Source: Deltaproteobacteria bacterium (GTDB lineage: Bacteria; Desulfobacterota; Syntrophobacteria; BM002). Taken from it: DNA of 27,902 nt. The notes beneath the pieces are model-generated. The model ran no database searches. It was not told where the DNA came from and saw only the letters and a program-made list of their open reading frames with translations. The position numbers and the translations under genes were made by a program. The stretch's first letter is position 1. The number at the start of each line of letters is the position of its first letter. Below, one piece after another: positions 14,869-23,230 of the stretch. Location: the NCBI GenBank assembly GCA_020350905.1, contig CP070843.1:2041172-2069073 (forward strand), given 5' to 3'.

Positions 14869-15488
14869 ATGAGAATTCTCACAGTTAGCGACAGAGTCGA
14901 AAAATATTTTTTAAGGAACACCTTCTCAGAGAAAAATGCCTTGGAATCAAGTTTATCCTTGCTTGCCTTCTTATTATCTTGAATATCTGTTGAAGAGCAT
15001 TAACGTGCCCCTTTATTATGTGCCGGGGAATCATGATGAGCAAGCGTATCAACCAAAAGGACCCTTTGCCCAGGGATGCACAAATATAGATGAACGCGTA
15101 ATAGCTTTCGAAGGATTGCTCATTGGCGGCCTGGAAGGTGGTTTTCGGGTACCGGAATGGCAAATATTTGTACACCGAAAAGCAAATGCAGCGCAAGGTT
15201 TGCAAAATGATCCCTCGTATGTTTCTCAATAATATCAAATATAAACGCTATATTGACATCTTGATAACCCACTCACCTCCTTTTGGCATTCACGATGATA
15301 AGACTCTGGCCCACCGAGGATTTAGAGAATTTCTGAAGTTTATGAAAAGATACAGGCCCGCCTATCTCATTCATGGTCATACTGCACCTGATGCAAAAAA
15401 CGGGACGCCAACGAGTCACCATTCCTCCACGAAGATCATAAATACGAATAACTTCGGGATCTTGGACATAGACCATGGCTCTCTTTGA
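14869..15488 (+). pseudogene. Frameshifted metallophosphoesterase pseudogene
   Basis: Three successive reading frames together spell a small metallophosphoesterase. Frame one, from ATG 14869, gives MRILTVSDRVEKYF. Frame two then gives YYLEYLLKSINVPLYYVPGN followed by HDE. Frame three, entered near 15145-15150, gives RNGKYLYTEKQM, ITHSPPFG and the terminal LIHGHT motif. The expected metal-binding GD of a CGDLPP-type segment is missing: the frame reads CLPSYYLEY, as if six bases were lost. GNHDE, THSPP and HGHT survive. Two shifts plus the lost GD indicate a dead gene rather than a sequencing slip, although one slip cannot be excluded. GGGAG at 14861-14865 is a remnant ribosome binding site. 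Confidence 0.82.
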
Positions 15489-16407
15489 TGACAAAACCAC
15501 CAGACGTGCGAAGAAGGAACACAGGGCCGACAATGATTTCAGTCAGGCGAGGCAAAAAGCCTTTTGGGAAGAAATCAAAGGATTTCTTTCGCGAAAGTCC
15601 ACCCGGCTCCTTCCTTTCGACGAGGTGAAGAACCAACTGGAGGTCTGTTTCATCAAAGAATTGGGTATAGAGACTGTTCCAATTGATAGTATTGTGGGAA
15701 GTGAGGGTCGCTATCAAAGTTTCACCAGGCATTTCCTACCTTTGGACGAAGATCTACGGGATCGTTGGAAAAAGGTGAACCAGGCCCATCACTCCAGACA
15801 GAGTCTTCCCCCGGTGGAGTTATACAAGGTCGGTGATGCGTATTTCGTCAAGGACGGCCACCACAGGGTCTCAGTGGCCAGGACAAGAGGAGTTCGACAC
15901 ATTGAAGCCATAGTCTATGACTATGAGTGCGACGTTCCACTCGATAAGGAAACTGATCTGGAGAAGTTGGCCATCCAGGAAACATATCTTCAGTTTCTTA
16001 AGGACACCCGATTAGGGAAGACTCGTCCCAATCCTGGGCTCCAGTTGACTCTCTTGGGCGGATATCCCATCCTTATGGAACACATCCAGGCACACAAATA
16101 CTATCTAGAGGAGCTCGAGGAAGGAGAGGTGTCCTTTCCTGACGCTGCCTGCTCCTGGTACGACAAAGTCTATACGCCTCTGGCAGATGCCATTCGAAAG
16201 AACCGCATTATGAAGGAGTTTCCCCACAGGACAGAGACGGATTTTTATATATGGGTCATCAAGAATAGACGCAAACTAAGCGATCAGTATGGGCGGCAAT
16301 TAGACGATGATAGTGTGGTGGAGGCTTTTTCCCGGAAATACACTCGACCTTTCTGGAAAATCATAGCGGTTTTCAGAAGGATATTTGGCCTGGTTCGATA
16401 CCGTTGA
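15475..16407 (+). CDS. ParB N-terminal-domain-like protein of unknown function
   Basis: This 310-residue protein carries a ParB/sulfiredoxin-fold motif, VKDGHHRVSVAR (125-136), preceded by the LPPVELYKVGDAYF strand pair (111-124). This is the catalytic or nucleotide-binding motif of ParB-like domains. The remainder, about 165-310, is charged and matches no domain that I recognise; it ends in a basic segment (FRRIFGLVRYR). The start ATG overlaps the last 14 bases of the metallophosphoesterase pseudogene and has only a weak ribosome binding site, so its translation may once have been coupled to the now broken gene. It lacks the helix-turn-helix expected of a chromosome-partition ParB, so regulation or nucleotide binding is more likely than segregation. 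Confidence 0.75.
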   Translation: MALFDDKTTRRAKKEHRADNDFSQARQKAFWEEIKGFLSRKSTRLLPFDEVKNQLEVCFIKELGIETVPIDSIVGSEGRYQSFTRHFLPLDEDLRDRWKKVNQAHHSRQSLPPVELYKVGDAYFVKDGHHRVSVARTRGVRHIEAIVYDYECDVPLDKETDLEKLAIQETYLQFLKDTRLGKTRPNPGLQLTLLGGYPILMEHIQAHKYYLEELEEGEVSFPDAACSWYDKVYTPLADAIRKNRIMKEFPHRTETDFYIWVIKNRRKLSDQYGRQLDDDSVVEAFSRKYTRPFWKIIAVFRRIFGLVRYR

Positions 16408-16455
16408 TTAATTTAGAACCTAAGTTGACTGATTTGGAAGGTATGCTTGTCAACA

Positions 16456-16529
16456 CGGGCGGGCGTAAAGCCCGCCCCTACAGGAGATTCACTTACCAGT
16501 AAGGTAGGGCGGGGTTTATCCCCGCCCGC
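16456..16529. repeat. Palindromic GC-rich interspersed repeat
   Basis: Bases 16456-16481 contain GGGCGTAAAGCCCGCCCC and bases 16504-16529 contain GTAGGGCGGGGTTTATCCCC. The two arms are imperfect reverse complements around a short spacer and lie in the gap between the converging ParB-like and binding-protein genes. The layout could act as a bidirectional transcription stop, but there is no T-run to support a standard terminator. An open frame across this region has repeat-derived composition and overlaps the binding-protein gene, so it is not called. Confidence 0.65.
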
Positions 16530-16653
16530 AAACGACCGATCACTGCTGGCGCCCACCTGCAGAAATCGCTCAATTTGGGTAGAGAATGAAGGCGCAGACT
16601 ATAACTCGGAAATGGACAACCATGTCCTGCGCCTTCTTGTCAGTTGTATTTAT

Positions 16654-17577
16654 CTATTTCTTCTTCTTAACTACAAGACCCACACCTCTCAGCCAGCTCT
16701 TGGCGACCGCTTCCGGTTTCTCCCCATTCACGTTCACCCGGTAATTGAGCCGAGTCATGGTTCCGGTATCCAGGGACGGTCCGATCTCGTCCAAAATGTA
16801 CTTGACTTCTGGATACTGCTCGAGAACCGACTTCCGAATAACCGGAGCGGGATTGTAGATGGGGAAAAAGCCTTTGTCATCCGCCAGGACTTTCTGATTA
16901 TAGGCGTTGATCTCCCCGTCCGTCGCGAAAGCCATACCGCACATGGCCTGCTTGTCGCGCACAGCCTTCTTGCAGAGGGGCGTTTCCATCTTCTTGACAT
17001 TCGCATCCGGTATGTCTTTGCCGAAGGTAAGGCCGTAAAATTCCATCATGCCTTTGAAACCGTCGGCTCGTGAATAGAATTCGGCGTTCGTTGCCACCGT
17101 CATCTTGCCCGGGTTCTTTTTTATCCAGGCTGCCCAATCGGAAAGGGAATTGATGCCGAGTTCGTCAGCCTGTTTTGCCTGCATGACAATGGCATAGGTG
17201 TTATTGAATGTTGCCGGCGCCAGCCATACGAGATCGTTCTTGGCATCGATGGCTTTGACTTTCGCGTAGAGCCCCATGGAATCACGCACCGTTTCCTTTT
17301 TCTTGAAGAAATTGAACCATGCGGTCCCGGTATATTCCATGTAGACATCAATCTGACCCTGTTCCAGGGCTTCGCGGTTGACATTGGTTCCTCCCAAAGA
17401 GGTACGGTCCTTCACCGGTATTCCCCTGTCTTTCAAAAGTTGAACCATGATCTTTCCAAGAATGACCTGTTCGGTGAAACCTTTGGACGCTACATTGACC
17501 GGGCCAGCGGCGAAGCCACTTAAAGGAACAGCCAGAAAACAGAGAATGACCAGGGAAGAGAGCAGCTTTCTCATCAT
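16654..17577 (-). CDS. Quaternary-amine ABC importer, periplasmic substrate-binding protein (OpuC/OsmF type)
   Basis: The 307-residue protein belongs to the OpuAC-like family that binds glycine betaine, choline or carnitine. A signal peptide (about 1-23, MMRKLLSSLVILCFLAVPLS then GFA) precedes the family blocks SKGFTEQVILG (31-41), LGGTNVNREAL (61-71) and IDVYMEYTGTAW (76-87). Two cysteines near 202 and 212 could pair in the periplasm. The start ATG follows AAAGGAGG. It is the last gene of the importer operon and probably supplies the methylated amine substrate to the methyltransferases in this window. Exact ligand specificity cannot be read from the sequence. Confidence 0.92.
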   Translation of the reverse strand: MMRKLLSSLVILCFLAVPLSGFAAGPVNVASKGFTEQVILGKIMVQLLKDRGIPVKDRTSLGGTNVNREALEQGQIDVYMEYTGTAWFNFFKKKETVRDSMGLYAKVKAIDAKNDLVWLAPATFNNTYAIVMQAKQADELGINSLSDWAAWIKKNPGKMTVATNAEFYSRADGFKGMMEFYGLTFGKDIPDANVKKMETPLCKKAVRDKQAMCGMAFATDGEINAYNQKVLADDKGFFPIYNPAPVIRKSVLEQYPEVKYILDEIGPSLDTGTMTRLNYRVNVNGEKPEAVAKSWLRGVGLVVKKKK

Positions 17578-17673
17578 AATGCCTCCTTTATGCTTTGGAT
17601 GCTATTGAATGTTGTATTGATTCCAGGCTAAGCAAAACCAATTTGGTCCGCAGGTCCGGGTAAGCCCTTTGTC

Positions 17674-18441
17674 TTACATCGCTACCTGGTATTCCTCAGC
17701 CTGAATGCCTTTACTGACAACGATTTTCTCCGTTCTCGCGAGTGCGGCATCCGCCAACATTGCGATCAGCGCTACTGGAACAGCCCCTGCCATCATAATT
17801 CCCATATCCATCAGGGCAATACCGGTGAAAATCCAAAAACCAAGACCACCTCCACCGATAAGAAAAGCCAGAGGTGCAGTTCCAACGATAATAGCTGTGG
17901 ATGTCCGAACCCCCCCCATGATAACTGGAAGGGCATTGGGAAGTTCAATTCTGAACAAAATCTGCTTTGGGTTCATACCCATACCGGTGGCCGCCTCAAT
18001 CACATCTTTACTTACGGCCTGGATGCCAGCATACGTATTTCTGACAATGGGCGCTACCGCATGGAAAAAGAGGGCAATCAGTGCCGGCACTACACCGATT
18101 CCAGAAAGACCGAGCAGGGGCAAGAAACCGTAGGCTAGGGCAATCACCCCGAGAGAGGGAACACTTTGCCAGACATTCACAACCCCCATGATGGCCGGAC
18201 TCAAGTGATCAAACCCTTTCCTGGTCATGAGAGTACCCAGGCTCACACCAACGGTTACAGCTGCTGCCATACTTACAAGGACCAAGAGAAGGTGCTCAAA
18301 TGTCAGCCTAAAGAACTCAGCCAGGTTCTTCATTGTATATGCCCAGGCACCGTAAAACTTGTAAAGCCAAGCGACAATAATGATTGTCAACAACACAGGA
18401 ATGAGTTTCTTTAGGACTGGTGAGAATGCCCTGGCTTCCAT
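17674..18441 (-). CDS. Quaternary-amine ABC importer, permease (OpuBB/YehW type)
   Basis: This 255-residue inner-membrane protein has the standard importer permease fold. Hydrophobic helices begin near residues 12, 48 and 85, and the cytoplasmic coupling loop EAATGMGMNPKQILFRIELP contacts the ATPase. The terminal segment includes IGGGGLGFWIFTG, a family hallmark. The gene starts four bases after the ATPase stop, and its AGGAGA ribosome binding site overlaps the ATPase's last codons, so the two are translationally coupled. It pairs with the larger zinc-ribbon permease encoded upstream. Confidence 0.92.
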   Translation of the reverse strand: MEARAFSPVLKKLIPVLLTIIIVAWLYKFYGAWAYTMKNLAEFFRLTFEHLLLVLVSMAAAVTVGVSLGTLMTRKGFDHLSPAIMGVVNVWQSVPSLGVIALAYGFLPLLGLSGIGVVPALIALFFHAVAPIVRNTYAGIQAVSKDVIEAATGMGMNPKQILFRIELPNALPVIMGGVRTSTAIIVGTAPLAFLIGGGGLGFWIFTGIALMDMGIMMAGAVPVALIAMLADAALARTEKIVVSKGIQAEEYQVAM

Positions 18442-18445
18442 TATC

Positions 18446-19555
18446 TTATCTCCTCAAAATCTCTCGAATATCTTCTGTGTTCAAAACCCCGAGGACTTTT
18501 TTGTCTTCATCCACCACGATGAGATAGCCCAGATCATGGGTGAATATTTCTGAGAGTCCGTCCTTGAGGCTGGAGGAGGCTGGCATAAAGGAATCTGTAG
18601 ACCTCGCTACTTTGCTTACCTCGTCCGCCTGCTTCTCCAGTGCTTCGTGGTTCACATAACCGAGCAGCCGTTTTTCCGCATCCACCACGATGAGATTATC
18701 CACCTTGAGCTCGCTGAGCATTGCCTTGGCCTTCTCAGGTGATTCTTCCTCCATGATCACTGGAGGATCCGGCCTCATTGCGGCCTTGAGTTTCAGAAGG
18801 TTAAGTCGTTTCAGGGTTCGATCGCCCCCGAGAAAGTCGCTGACGAAGTCATTGGCGGGTTCGGTGAGCATTGTCTCAGGGGCGTCAAACTGAACGAGCT
18901 TACCAGCTTTGAGAAGGCATATCTTATCGCCCATCTTGATGGCCTCGTCAATATCGTGGGTGACAAATACAATTGTTTTCTTGACTTTGTCCTGGATTTT
19001 CAAAAATTCGTTTTGGAGATGTTCCCTGTTGATGGGATCAATGGCGCCGAAGGGCTCGTCCATTAACATGATGGGCGGGTCAATAGCCATTGCCCGGGCT
19101 ACTCCGATGCGCTGTTGTTGGCCGCCGGAGAGTTCCCTTGGGTAGCGATCCATGAATTCCTCCGGCGGAAGGTTGATCAATTCCAGCAAGCTTTCAGCTC
19201 TTTCGGTTATGCGGTCTTTATCCCAACCCTTCATCTTGGGGACTACAGCAATGTTCTCGGCGATGGTCATGTTTGGAAACAGACCGATATTTTGAATCAC
19301 ATAACCGATATTCCGGCGTAATTCGATGGTATCGAGACGGTTGACATTCTGCCCGTCAATATAGATTTTTCCGCTGGTCATGGGAATCAACCGATTGATC
19401 ATCTTCATTGCCGTAGTCTTGCCACAGCCGGATGGTCCCACCACCGTGCAAATTTCGCCCTCTGGCAAGTCAAATGAAAGCTCATCCACTGCCTTGATGT
19501 GTTCGGCACCCGGATAGATCTTCGTCACATTTTCCAACTTTAGCATAATGTTCAT
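18446..19555 (-). CDS. Quaternary-amine ABC importer, ATP-binding protein with CBS domains (OpuCA/YehX type)
   Basis: The 369-residue ATPase shows Walker A GPSGCGKT (40-47), Q-loop Gln88, signature LSGGQQQR (142-149), Walker B IMLMDEP (162-168) and H-loop His200. Its C-terminal part, about 250-369, contains a pair of CBS domains (DNLIVVDAEKRLLGYV and LGYLIVVDEDKKVLGVL), which in the OpuA/OpuC family sense ionic strength and gate transport. Start ATG 19555 has AGGAG upstream; Met4 is an alternative. It is the second gene of the operon and should energise both permeases. Confidence 0.94.
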   Translation of the reverse strand: MNIMLKLENVTKIYPGAEHIKAVDELSFDLPEGEICTVVGPSGCGKTTAMKMINRLIPMTSGKIYIDGQNVNRLDTIELRRNIGYVIQNIGLFPNMTIAENIAVVPKMKGWDKDRITERAESLLELINLPPEEFMDRYPRELSGGQQQRIGVARAMAIDPPIMLMDEPFGAIDPINREHLQNEFLKIQDKVKKTIVFVTHDIDEAIKMGDKICLLKAGKLVQFDAPETMLTEPANDFVSDFLGGDRTLKRLNLLKLKAAMRPDPPVIMEEESPEKAKAMLSELKVDNLIVVDAEKRLLGYVNHEALEKQADEVSKVARSTDSFMPASSSLKDGLSEIFTHDLGYLIVVDEDKKVLGVLNTEDIREILRR

Positions 19556-19627
19556 TATGAACTCCTCAGCATTCTACGGCGCACAAGAAGTAACCCTAAT
19601 GTTGTGGACCCACAGCGAAAAAAACGA

Positions 19628-21097
19628 TTACCTTGCAACCTTAAGGCCCGTCGGGGTGATCCAATTTTCGAGTCTTTCAAAGACGATGTCTGCCGCAATG
19701 GCCAGCAGACCCATAGCCACAGCGCCCAAGATAACCGAGTCGTTGGTGGCCATTTGCAGTCCTTCGCTGACGAACAGTCCCAGACCACCGGCGCCGATAT
19801 AGGCCGCAATTGCCGCAATAGCAATGGACATAACCACGGCGGTACGGACCCCTGCCATGATCACCGGAGCAGCAAGGGGGAGCTGCAGTTGTAGGAGCAG
19901 TTGGAAATGGGTCATCCCCATGCCGCGGCCCGCCTCAATAGTGGCCGGATCGACGTTCTTTATAGCAATATAGGTGTTGCGGATGATGGGTAACTGGGAG
20001 TAGAGCGCCAGGGCAATAACGGCAGGCACTGTCCCAATTCCAATACCGCTGACTGCGTCCCATGCTTTGTCGATGGAAGAGAGAATGGGCATCATAAACC
20101 CGAAAAGGGCAATACTCGGAATGGTGATCATAATGCTTGCCAGGTACAGAACGATGCCTGCAGCAGTCGGATGTCGGCTGATATAGACACCTATAGGAAC
20201 CCCGGTAGCGATAGCTATGATCAGGGCGATTGAAACAACCTTGATGTGGGTCAAGGTGTGAATGCCGGTCAACCTGAAATTATCGGCAAAAAAAGCGAAG
20301 GGACCCGAGAGAAAGAGAGAATCTATAAAAGTATCATAACCAATGATTGACAGTACCACACCAAAAACCATTAACCAAAAATCTTCAATCGTTTTCATAA
20401 AGTTAAAAGCGATCGATAAGGTCGTTAATGCGAAAATAGCCCACGTTATCCAGAAGCCGTATGTTTCTGAAAAATTAAGATTCTCCAGCTTAAGATAAAA
20501 TAATCTGGTGAGATCCAGTTGATAAATAAATGCGGAAAGGCACATGAAAAGAAGAAGAAGACAATAACTTGCAGAGCCAAGACGACCCCGGCGAAAGGCA
20601 CTGCGAAAATAAAAAAATATTCCAAGGAGAAGCGTTAGGGTGAGGATGATTCCAAAGACTGTGCCCGCTGTTTCGACAAGGAAGGGGATAATCGCAACAC
20701 TCACTATGATGAACAAAAATAGCGGCAGAAACACCGACTTTCGCATGCTCCTGCGAAAGTATGTCAGAAAATAAATCAATAAAGCAAAGATGGGTACAAT
20801 TAAGGCCATCCGCAAGATATTGTAACTCTGCAAAAAATCAACTTCGACATCACTCACATTGAGTAACATCTGATAGGCGGAGACGGGAGTGTCCTGATAG
20901 AGAATACTGCCGGGAAACCACGGTTGAAAAAAGGCGATAAAGACAAGAAGAACAGCGAAAAGAAAAATCTTGTCAGACCATTGCCAGCTGAAGATGGTCT
21001 TATGGATCACTGAGACCACAGGACTTGCGCAATGGTCACAAAATTTGGAATCTTCCGAAATTTCCTTCCTACAACTCGGACATATTGCTATTTCCAT
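19628..21097 (-). CDS. Quaternary-amine ABC importer permease with N-terminal zinc ribbon and extra membrane domain
   Basis: This 489-residue protein combines three parts. Residues 6-23 form a zinc ribbon (CPSC-x10-CDHC; Cys6, Cys9, Cys20, Cys23). About 40-260 hold roughly seven hydrophobic segments found in no ordinary OpuB permease. About 280-475 form a normal importer permease domain with the coupling loop EAGRGMGMTHFQLLLQLQLP (388-407) and IGAGGLGLF. The length and layout recall YehY, whose N-terminus also has extra helices, but the zinc ribbon is unusual. It is the first gene of the operon and lies 72 bases before the ATPase. Zinc or redox sensing by the ribbon is inference. Confidence 0.9.
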   Translation of the reverse strand: MEIAICPSCRKEISEDSKFCDHCASPVVSVIHKTIFSWQWSDKIFLFAVLLVFIAFFQPWFPGSILYQDTPVSAYQMLLNVSDVEVDFLQSYNILRMALIVPIFALLIYFLTYFRRSMRKSVFLPLFLFIIVSVAIIPFLVETAGTVFGIILTLTLLLGIFFYFRSAFRRGRLGSASYCLLLLFMCLSAFIYQLDLTRLFYLKLENLNFSETYGFWITWAIFALTTLSIAFNFMKTIEDFWLMVFGVVLSIIGYDTFIDSLFLSGPFAFFADNFRLTGIHTLTHIKVVSIALIIAIATGVPIGVYISRHPTAAGIVLYLASIMITIPSIALFGFMMPILSSIDKAWDAVSGIGIGTVPAVIALALYSQLPIIRNTYIAIKNVDPATIEAGRGMGMTHFQLLLQLQLPLAAPVIMAGVRTAVVMSIAIAAIAAYIGAGGLGLFVSEGLQMATNDSVILGAVAMGLLAIAADIVFERLENWITPTGLKVAR

Positions 21098-21130
21098 TAT
21101 TTAACCTCTGGTAAACAAGAGATAACAAGT

Positions 21131-21155
21131 TATAAAATCGCTTCGCGATTTTATA
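21131..21155. promoter_or_regulatory. Perfect hairpin in the leader of the importer operon
   Basis: TATAAAATCGC (21131-21141) and GCGATTTTATA (21145-21155) form a perfect 11-base stem with a TTC loop, 34-58 bases upstream of the permease ATG at 21097. Nearby, TTGGTC (21230-21235) and GACCAA (21240-21245) make a small dyad. These are the only regulatory-looking structures between the importer and the MmgE/PrpD gene. They could be an operator or a message-level control; no protein partner can be named. Confidence 0.5.
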
Positions 21156-21536
21156 GGACATCCGCCGGCGGCGGACTCGAAAAAGGAAATTCCTATACTA
21201 TCAAGTTATTTTCATATGACTTTTATTATTTGGTCAATAGACCAATTTTGCTAATTGTTTTTTCATGAGATAGGTTTTAATTTATCTCAGAGGTATTTTG
21301 GCAATAGGTCTAATTGCAGTTTCTTCGTTGCTGAACAACCGGCCAAACTTCAATAGGATTTAGATGGACAAGAAATACCCTGCAGATCACTTCTTTCCAT
21401 TATAACTAGCCCGTTACCCTGTCTTGTGTCAAGGGTGAGACTTACACAAGCATTTCTAAACAGTAAAAACCCTTATCGCTTCAGTATCTGATTGGGAAGG
21501 ATACCCTGTCACTCTAGTGGTGAGTGAATTGGTGAG
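21156..21536. other. Intergenic, no gene seen
   Basis: This AT-rich stretch separates the importer operon from the 3' end of the MmgE/PrpD gene and probably holds the importer promoter, read on the minus strand. A minus-strand TTGACC near 21232 followed by AT-rich DNA is a weak -35 candidate. I see no gene and no clear terminator. Confidence 0.5.
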
Positions 21537-22880
21537 TTACTTTTGGAAAGACTGGCCCCTGATGCAGCCCTTGATGAGAGATTTTATCCCATCCACTTTT
21601 TCGAAATCCCATATCATTCTGGTAATCTCTTGCACCTTCCGAGGACCAAGAACAGGCTCCACCATTCCAATAAACTTTTCTTCCAACTCAGCATCTGCAG
21701 GAAGACCATTGGGGGGTTCCCAAATTGGCTCCACTCGGCCAGATGACAATGCTTGACCGTCCTTGGTATGTACCACTACTTCAGCGTAGGTTTTTTGGGG
21801 AAAGTCTTCTTCAAATTCTGAGGCAACCTCCACCTCCACTCTGTCTGCCAGCTCCAAGAGGGTATCGTCGAAGATGCGGGGCGGCAAAACCTGGCTTGGT
21901 CCTACCTGGCCATCATAGAAGGCCACGGCCACCGGATAGGCCAGGTTGTATTGGGCCTCTTCGGTGTTCTTGGGATGATCGCAGCTCAAGGCGGCGGCGG
22001 CCTCAAAGGTCCGGACGCGAATGCGGGATATGCTCTGAGGTCTCAAATCATTCTGCTTCACCACCCGTAGTACCCCGACCACTGCCGGCTGGGACCAGCG
22101 GCAAACTGCGTAAGGTTTAAAATACAAGTTTAGCATCAAATATTCATTGCCCAGTCCTTCGATCCATTTCTTATCCGGCGATTCACTGAATAAGGGTTCT
22201 ATGCCGGTGAATCCTTCCTGCGCCATAAGGACCGATGCCATCGCCACCATGGTCCCCCAACCGATGCTGTCCTTGACCATAGACGGCTTCTCGATACCCT
22301 TCATCATAGGGGCAATGGGTGCGTGGTACTCTGCAACTCCTATCGCTTCACGAAGGGTACTATAGTCTAAGCCCAAAACTCTCCCGGCCACAGCGGCACC
22401 ACCGACAGCGCCCCAGCTCCCTGACGAGTGATATGTCTGGTACAAACCGTGTCGGATTAAGCCAGCTCGAATCGCCACTTCGTAGCCAATGACAAGCGCG
22501 GTCAGGAAATCTGTACCTCTCTGGTGAAGGGCGGACTCGCTTGCCGCCAGGAGCACTGGGAGCACACAACCACCCGGATGGCCCTTTATCATCCTGTAGC
22601 CATCATCAATGTCCAGGGCGTTGCAGGCATAGCCGTTGGCCAGGGCAGCGCCGACTGGCGAGACCCGCTCCCCGCTTACCAGGATAGTAGCCTCGGTTCC
22701 TTTAAAGTACTGAGTGGCGAATGAGCTCATAATACGGACCACTGGCGTGTCACTGCCTGCCAAAAGAGCGCCCAGGGTGTCCAAAAGGCACCGCTTAGCC
22801 TGATGGATTACATTGTCGGGCAAGTCCTCGAATCTGGTATCCGAGATAAACCGTAAGACCTTGTTCGTCAGAACCTCCAT
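21537..22880 (-). CDS. MmgE/PrpD family protein (2-methylcitrate dehydratase-like or aconitate decarboxylase-like)
   Basis: The 447-residue protein belongs to the MmgE/PrpD family: an N-terminal all-helical domain with CLLDTLGALLAGSD (31-44), ALANGYACNALDIDDGY and KGHPGG (the conserved His-Pro-Gly), then SSGSWGAVGGAA and a C-terminal domain with YFKPYAVCRWSQPA. Members dehydrate 2-methylcitrate or decarboxylate cis-aconitate, and many are uncharacterised. Full family length with no break. Start ATG 22880 follows GGAGAG. It stands alone between the importer and slyD, so the link to methylamine metabolism is by location only. Confidence 0.88.
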   Translation of the reverse strand: MEVLTNKVLRFISDTRFEDLPDNVIHQAKRCLLDTLGALLAGSDTPVVRIMSSFATQYFKGTEATILVSGERVSPVGAALANGYACNALDIDDGYRMIKGHPGGCVLPVLLAASESALHQRGTDFLTALVIGYEVAIRAGLIRHGLYQTYHSSGSWGAVGGAAVAGRVLGLDYSTLREAIGVAEYHAPIAPMMKGIEKPSMVKDSIGWGTMVAMASVLMAQEGFTGIEPLFSESPDKKWIEGLGNEYLMLNLYFKPYAVCRWSQPAVVGVLRVVKQNDLRPQSISRIRVRTFEAAAALSCDHPKNTEEAQYNLAYPVAVAFYDGQVGPSQVLPPRIFDDTLLELADRVEVEVASEFEEDFPQKTYAEVVVHTKDGQALSSGRVEPIWEPPNGLPADAELEEKFIGMVEPVLGPRKVQEITRMIWDFEKVDGIKSLIKGCIRGQSFQK

Positions 22881-22965
22881 GAAATCTCTCCAACGAATCT
22901 AAGAACTGTGCATCTCAGACGTTGCTCTATTAAGCCTAATGGAGTTGCCTCGGTCAAGACACGAT

Positions 22966-22992
22966 AAAAAAGCCCTTCATCTCTGAAGGGCT
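22966..22992 (-). terminator. Rho-independent terminator, minus strand (downstream of slyD)
   Basis: AGCCCTTCA (22971-22979) and TGAAGGGCT (22984-22992) form a perfect 9-base stem with a 4-base loop. On the minus strand the hairpin is followed by five Ts (the A-run 22966-22970 on the plus strand). This is a textbook intrinsic terminator for messages coming from slyD (23740 to 23231), and it also shields the MmgE/PrpD gene from read-through. Confidence 0.85.
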
Positions 22993-23038
22993 CGCATACA
23001 CCAGTTCCCAAAATCGTAGAGCGAGGCCACCCGATAGC

Positions 23039-23141
23039 GTCATTCTGAGGCGTGAGCCGAAGAATTCCGCGGTGTAAGTACCTGAGTCGATGAGATTCTT
23101 CGCGGAGTTTATCCTGAGTCTGTCGAAGGGCTCAGAATGAC
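23039..23141. repeat. Palindromic interspersed repeat (copy 2)
   Basis: The unit starts GTCATTCTGAG and ends CTCAGAATGAC, an inverted repeat, with an inner pair CGAAGAATTC and GAGATTCTTCG. It shares GAGATTCTTCGCGGAGTT and TCGAAGGGCTCAGAATGAC with the copy at 6530-6638. It lies between the slyD stop and the slyD terminator. Confidence 0.8.
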
Positions 23142-23230
23142 AGTAGCAGGCATTCGGTGGGTTATCGGACAGTCTCGAGGTGATGGTTGATCCGCTCTGA
23201 ATTTAGCGCGATGTTCTGTTTGGGCTCAGA

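Noticed and set aside
16447..17073. 208-residue open frame on the plus strand
   Set aside because: Its first part is the GC-rich palindromic repeat and the rest is antisense to the well-supported substrate-binding protein; it has no domain or ribosome binding site.
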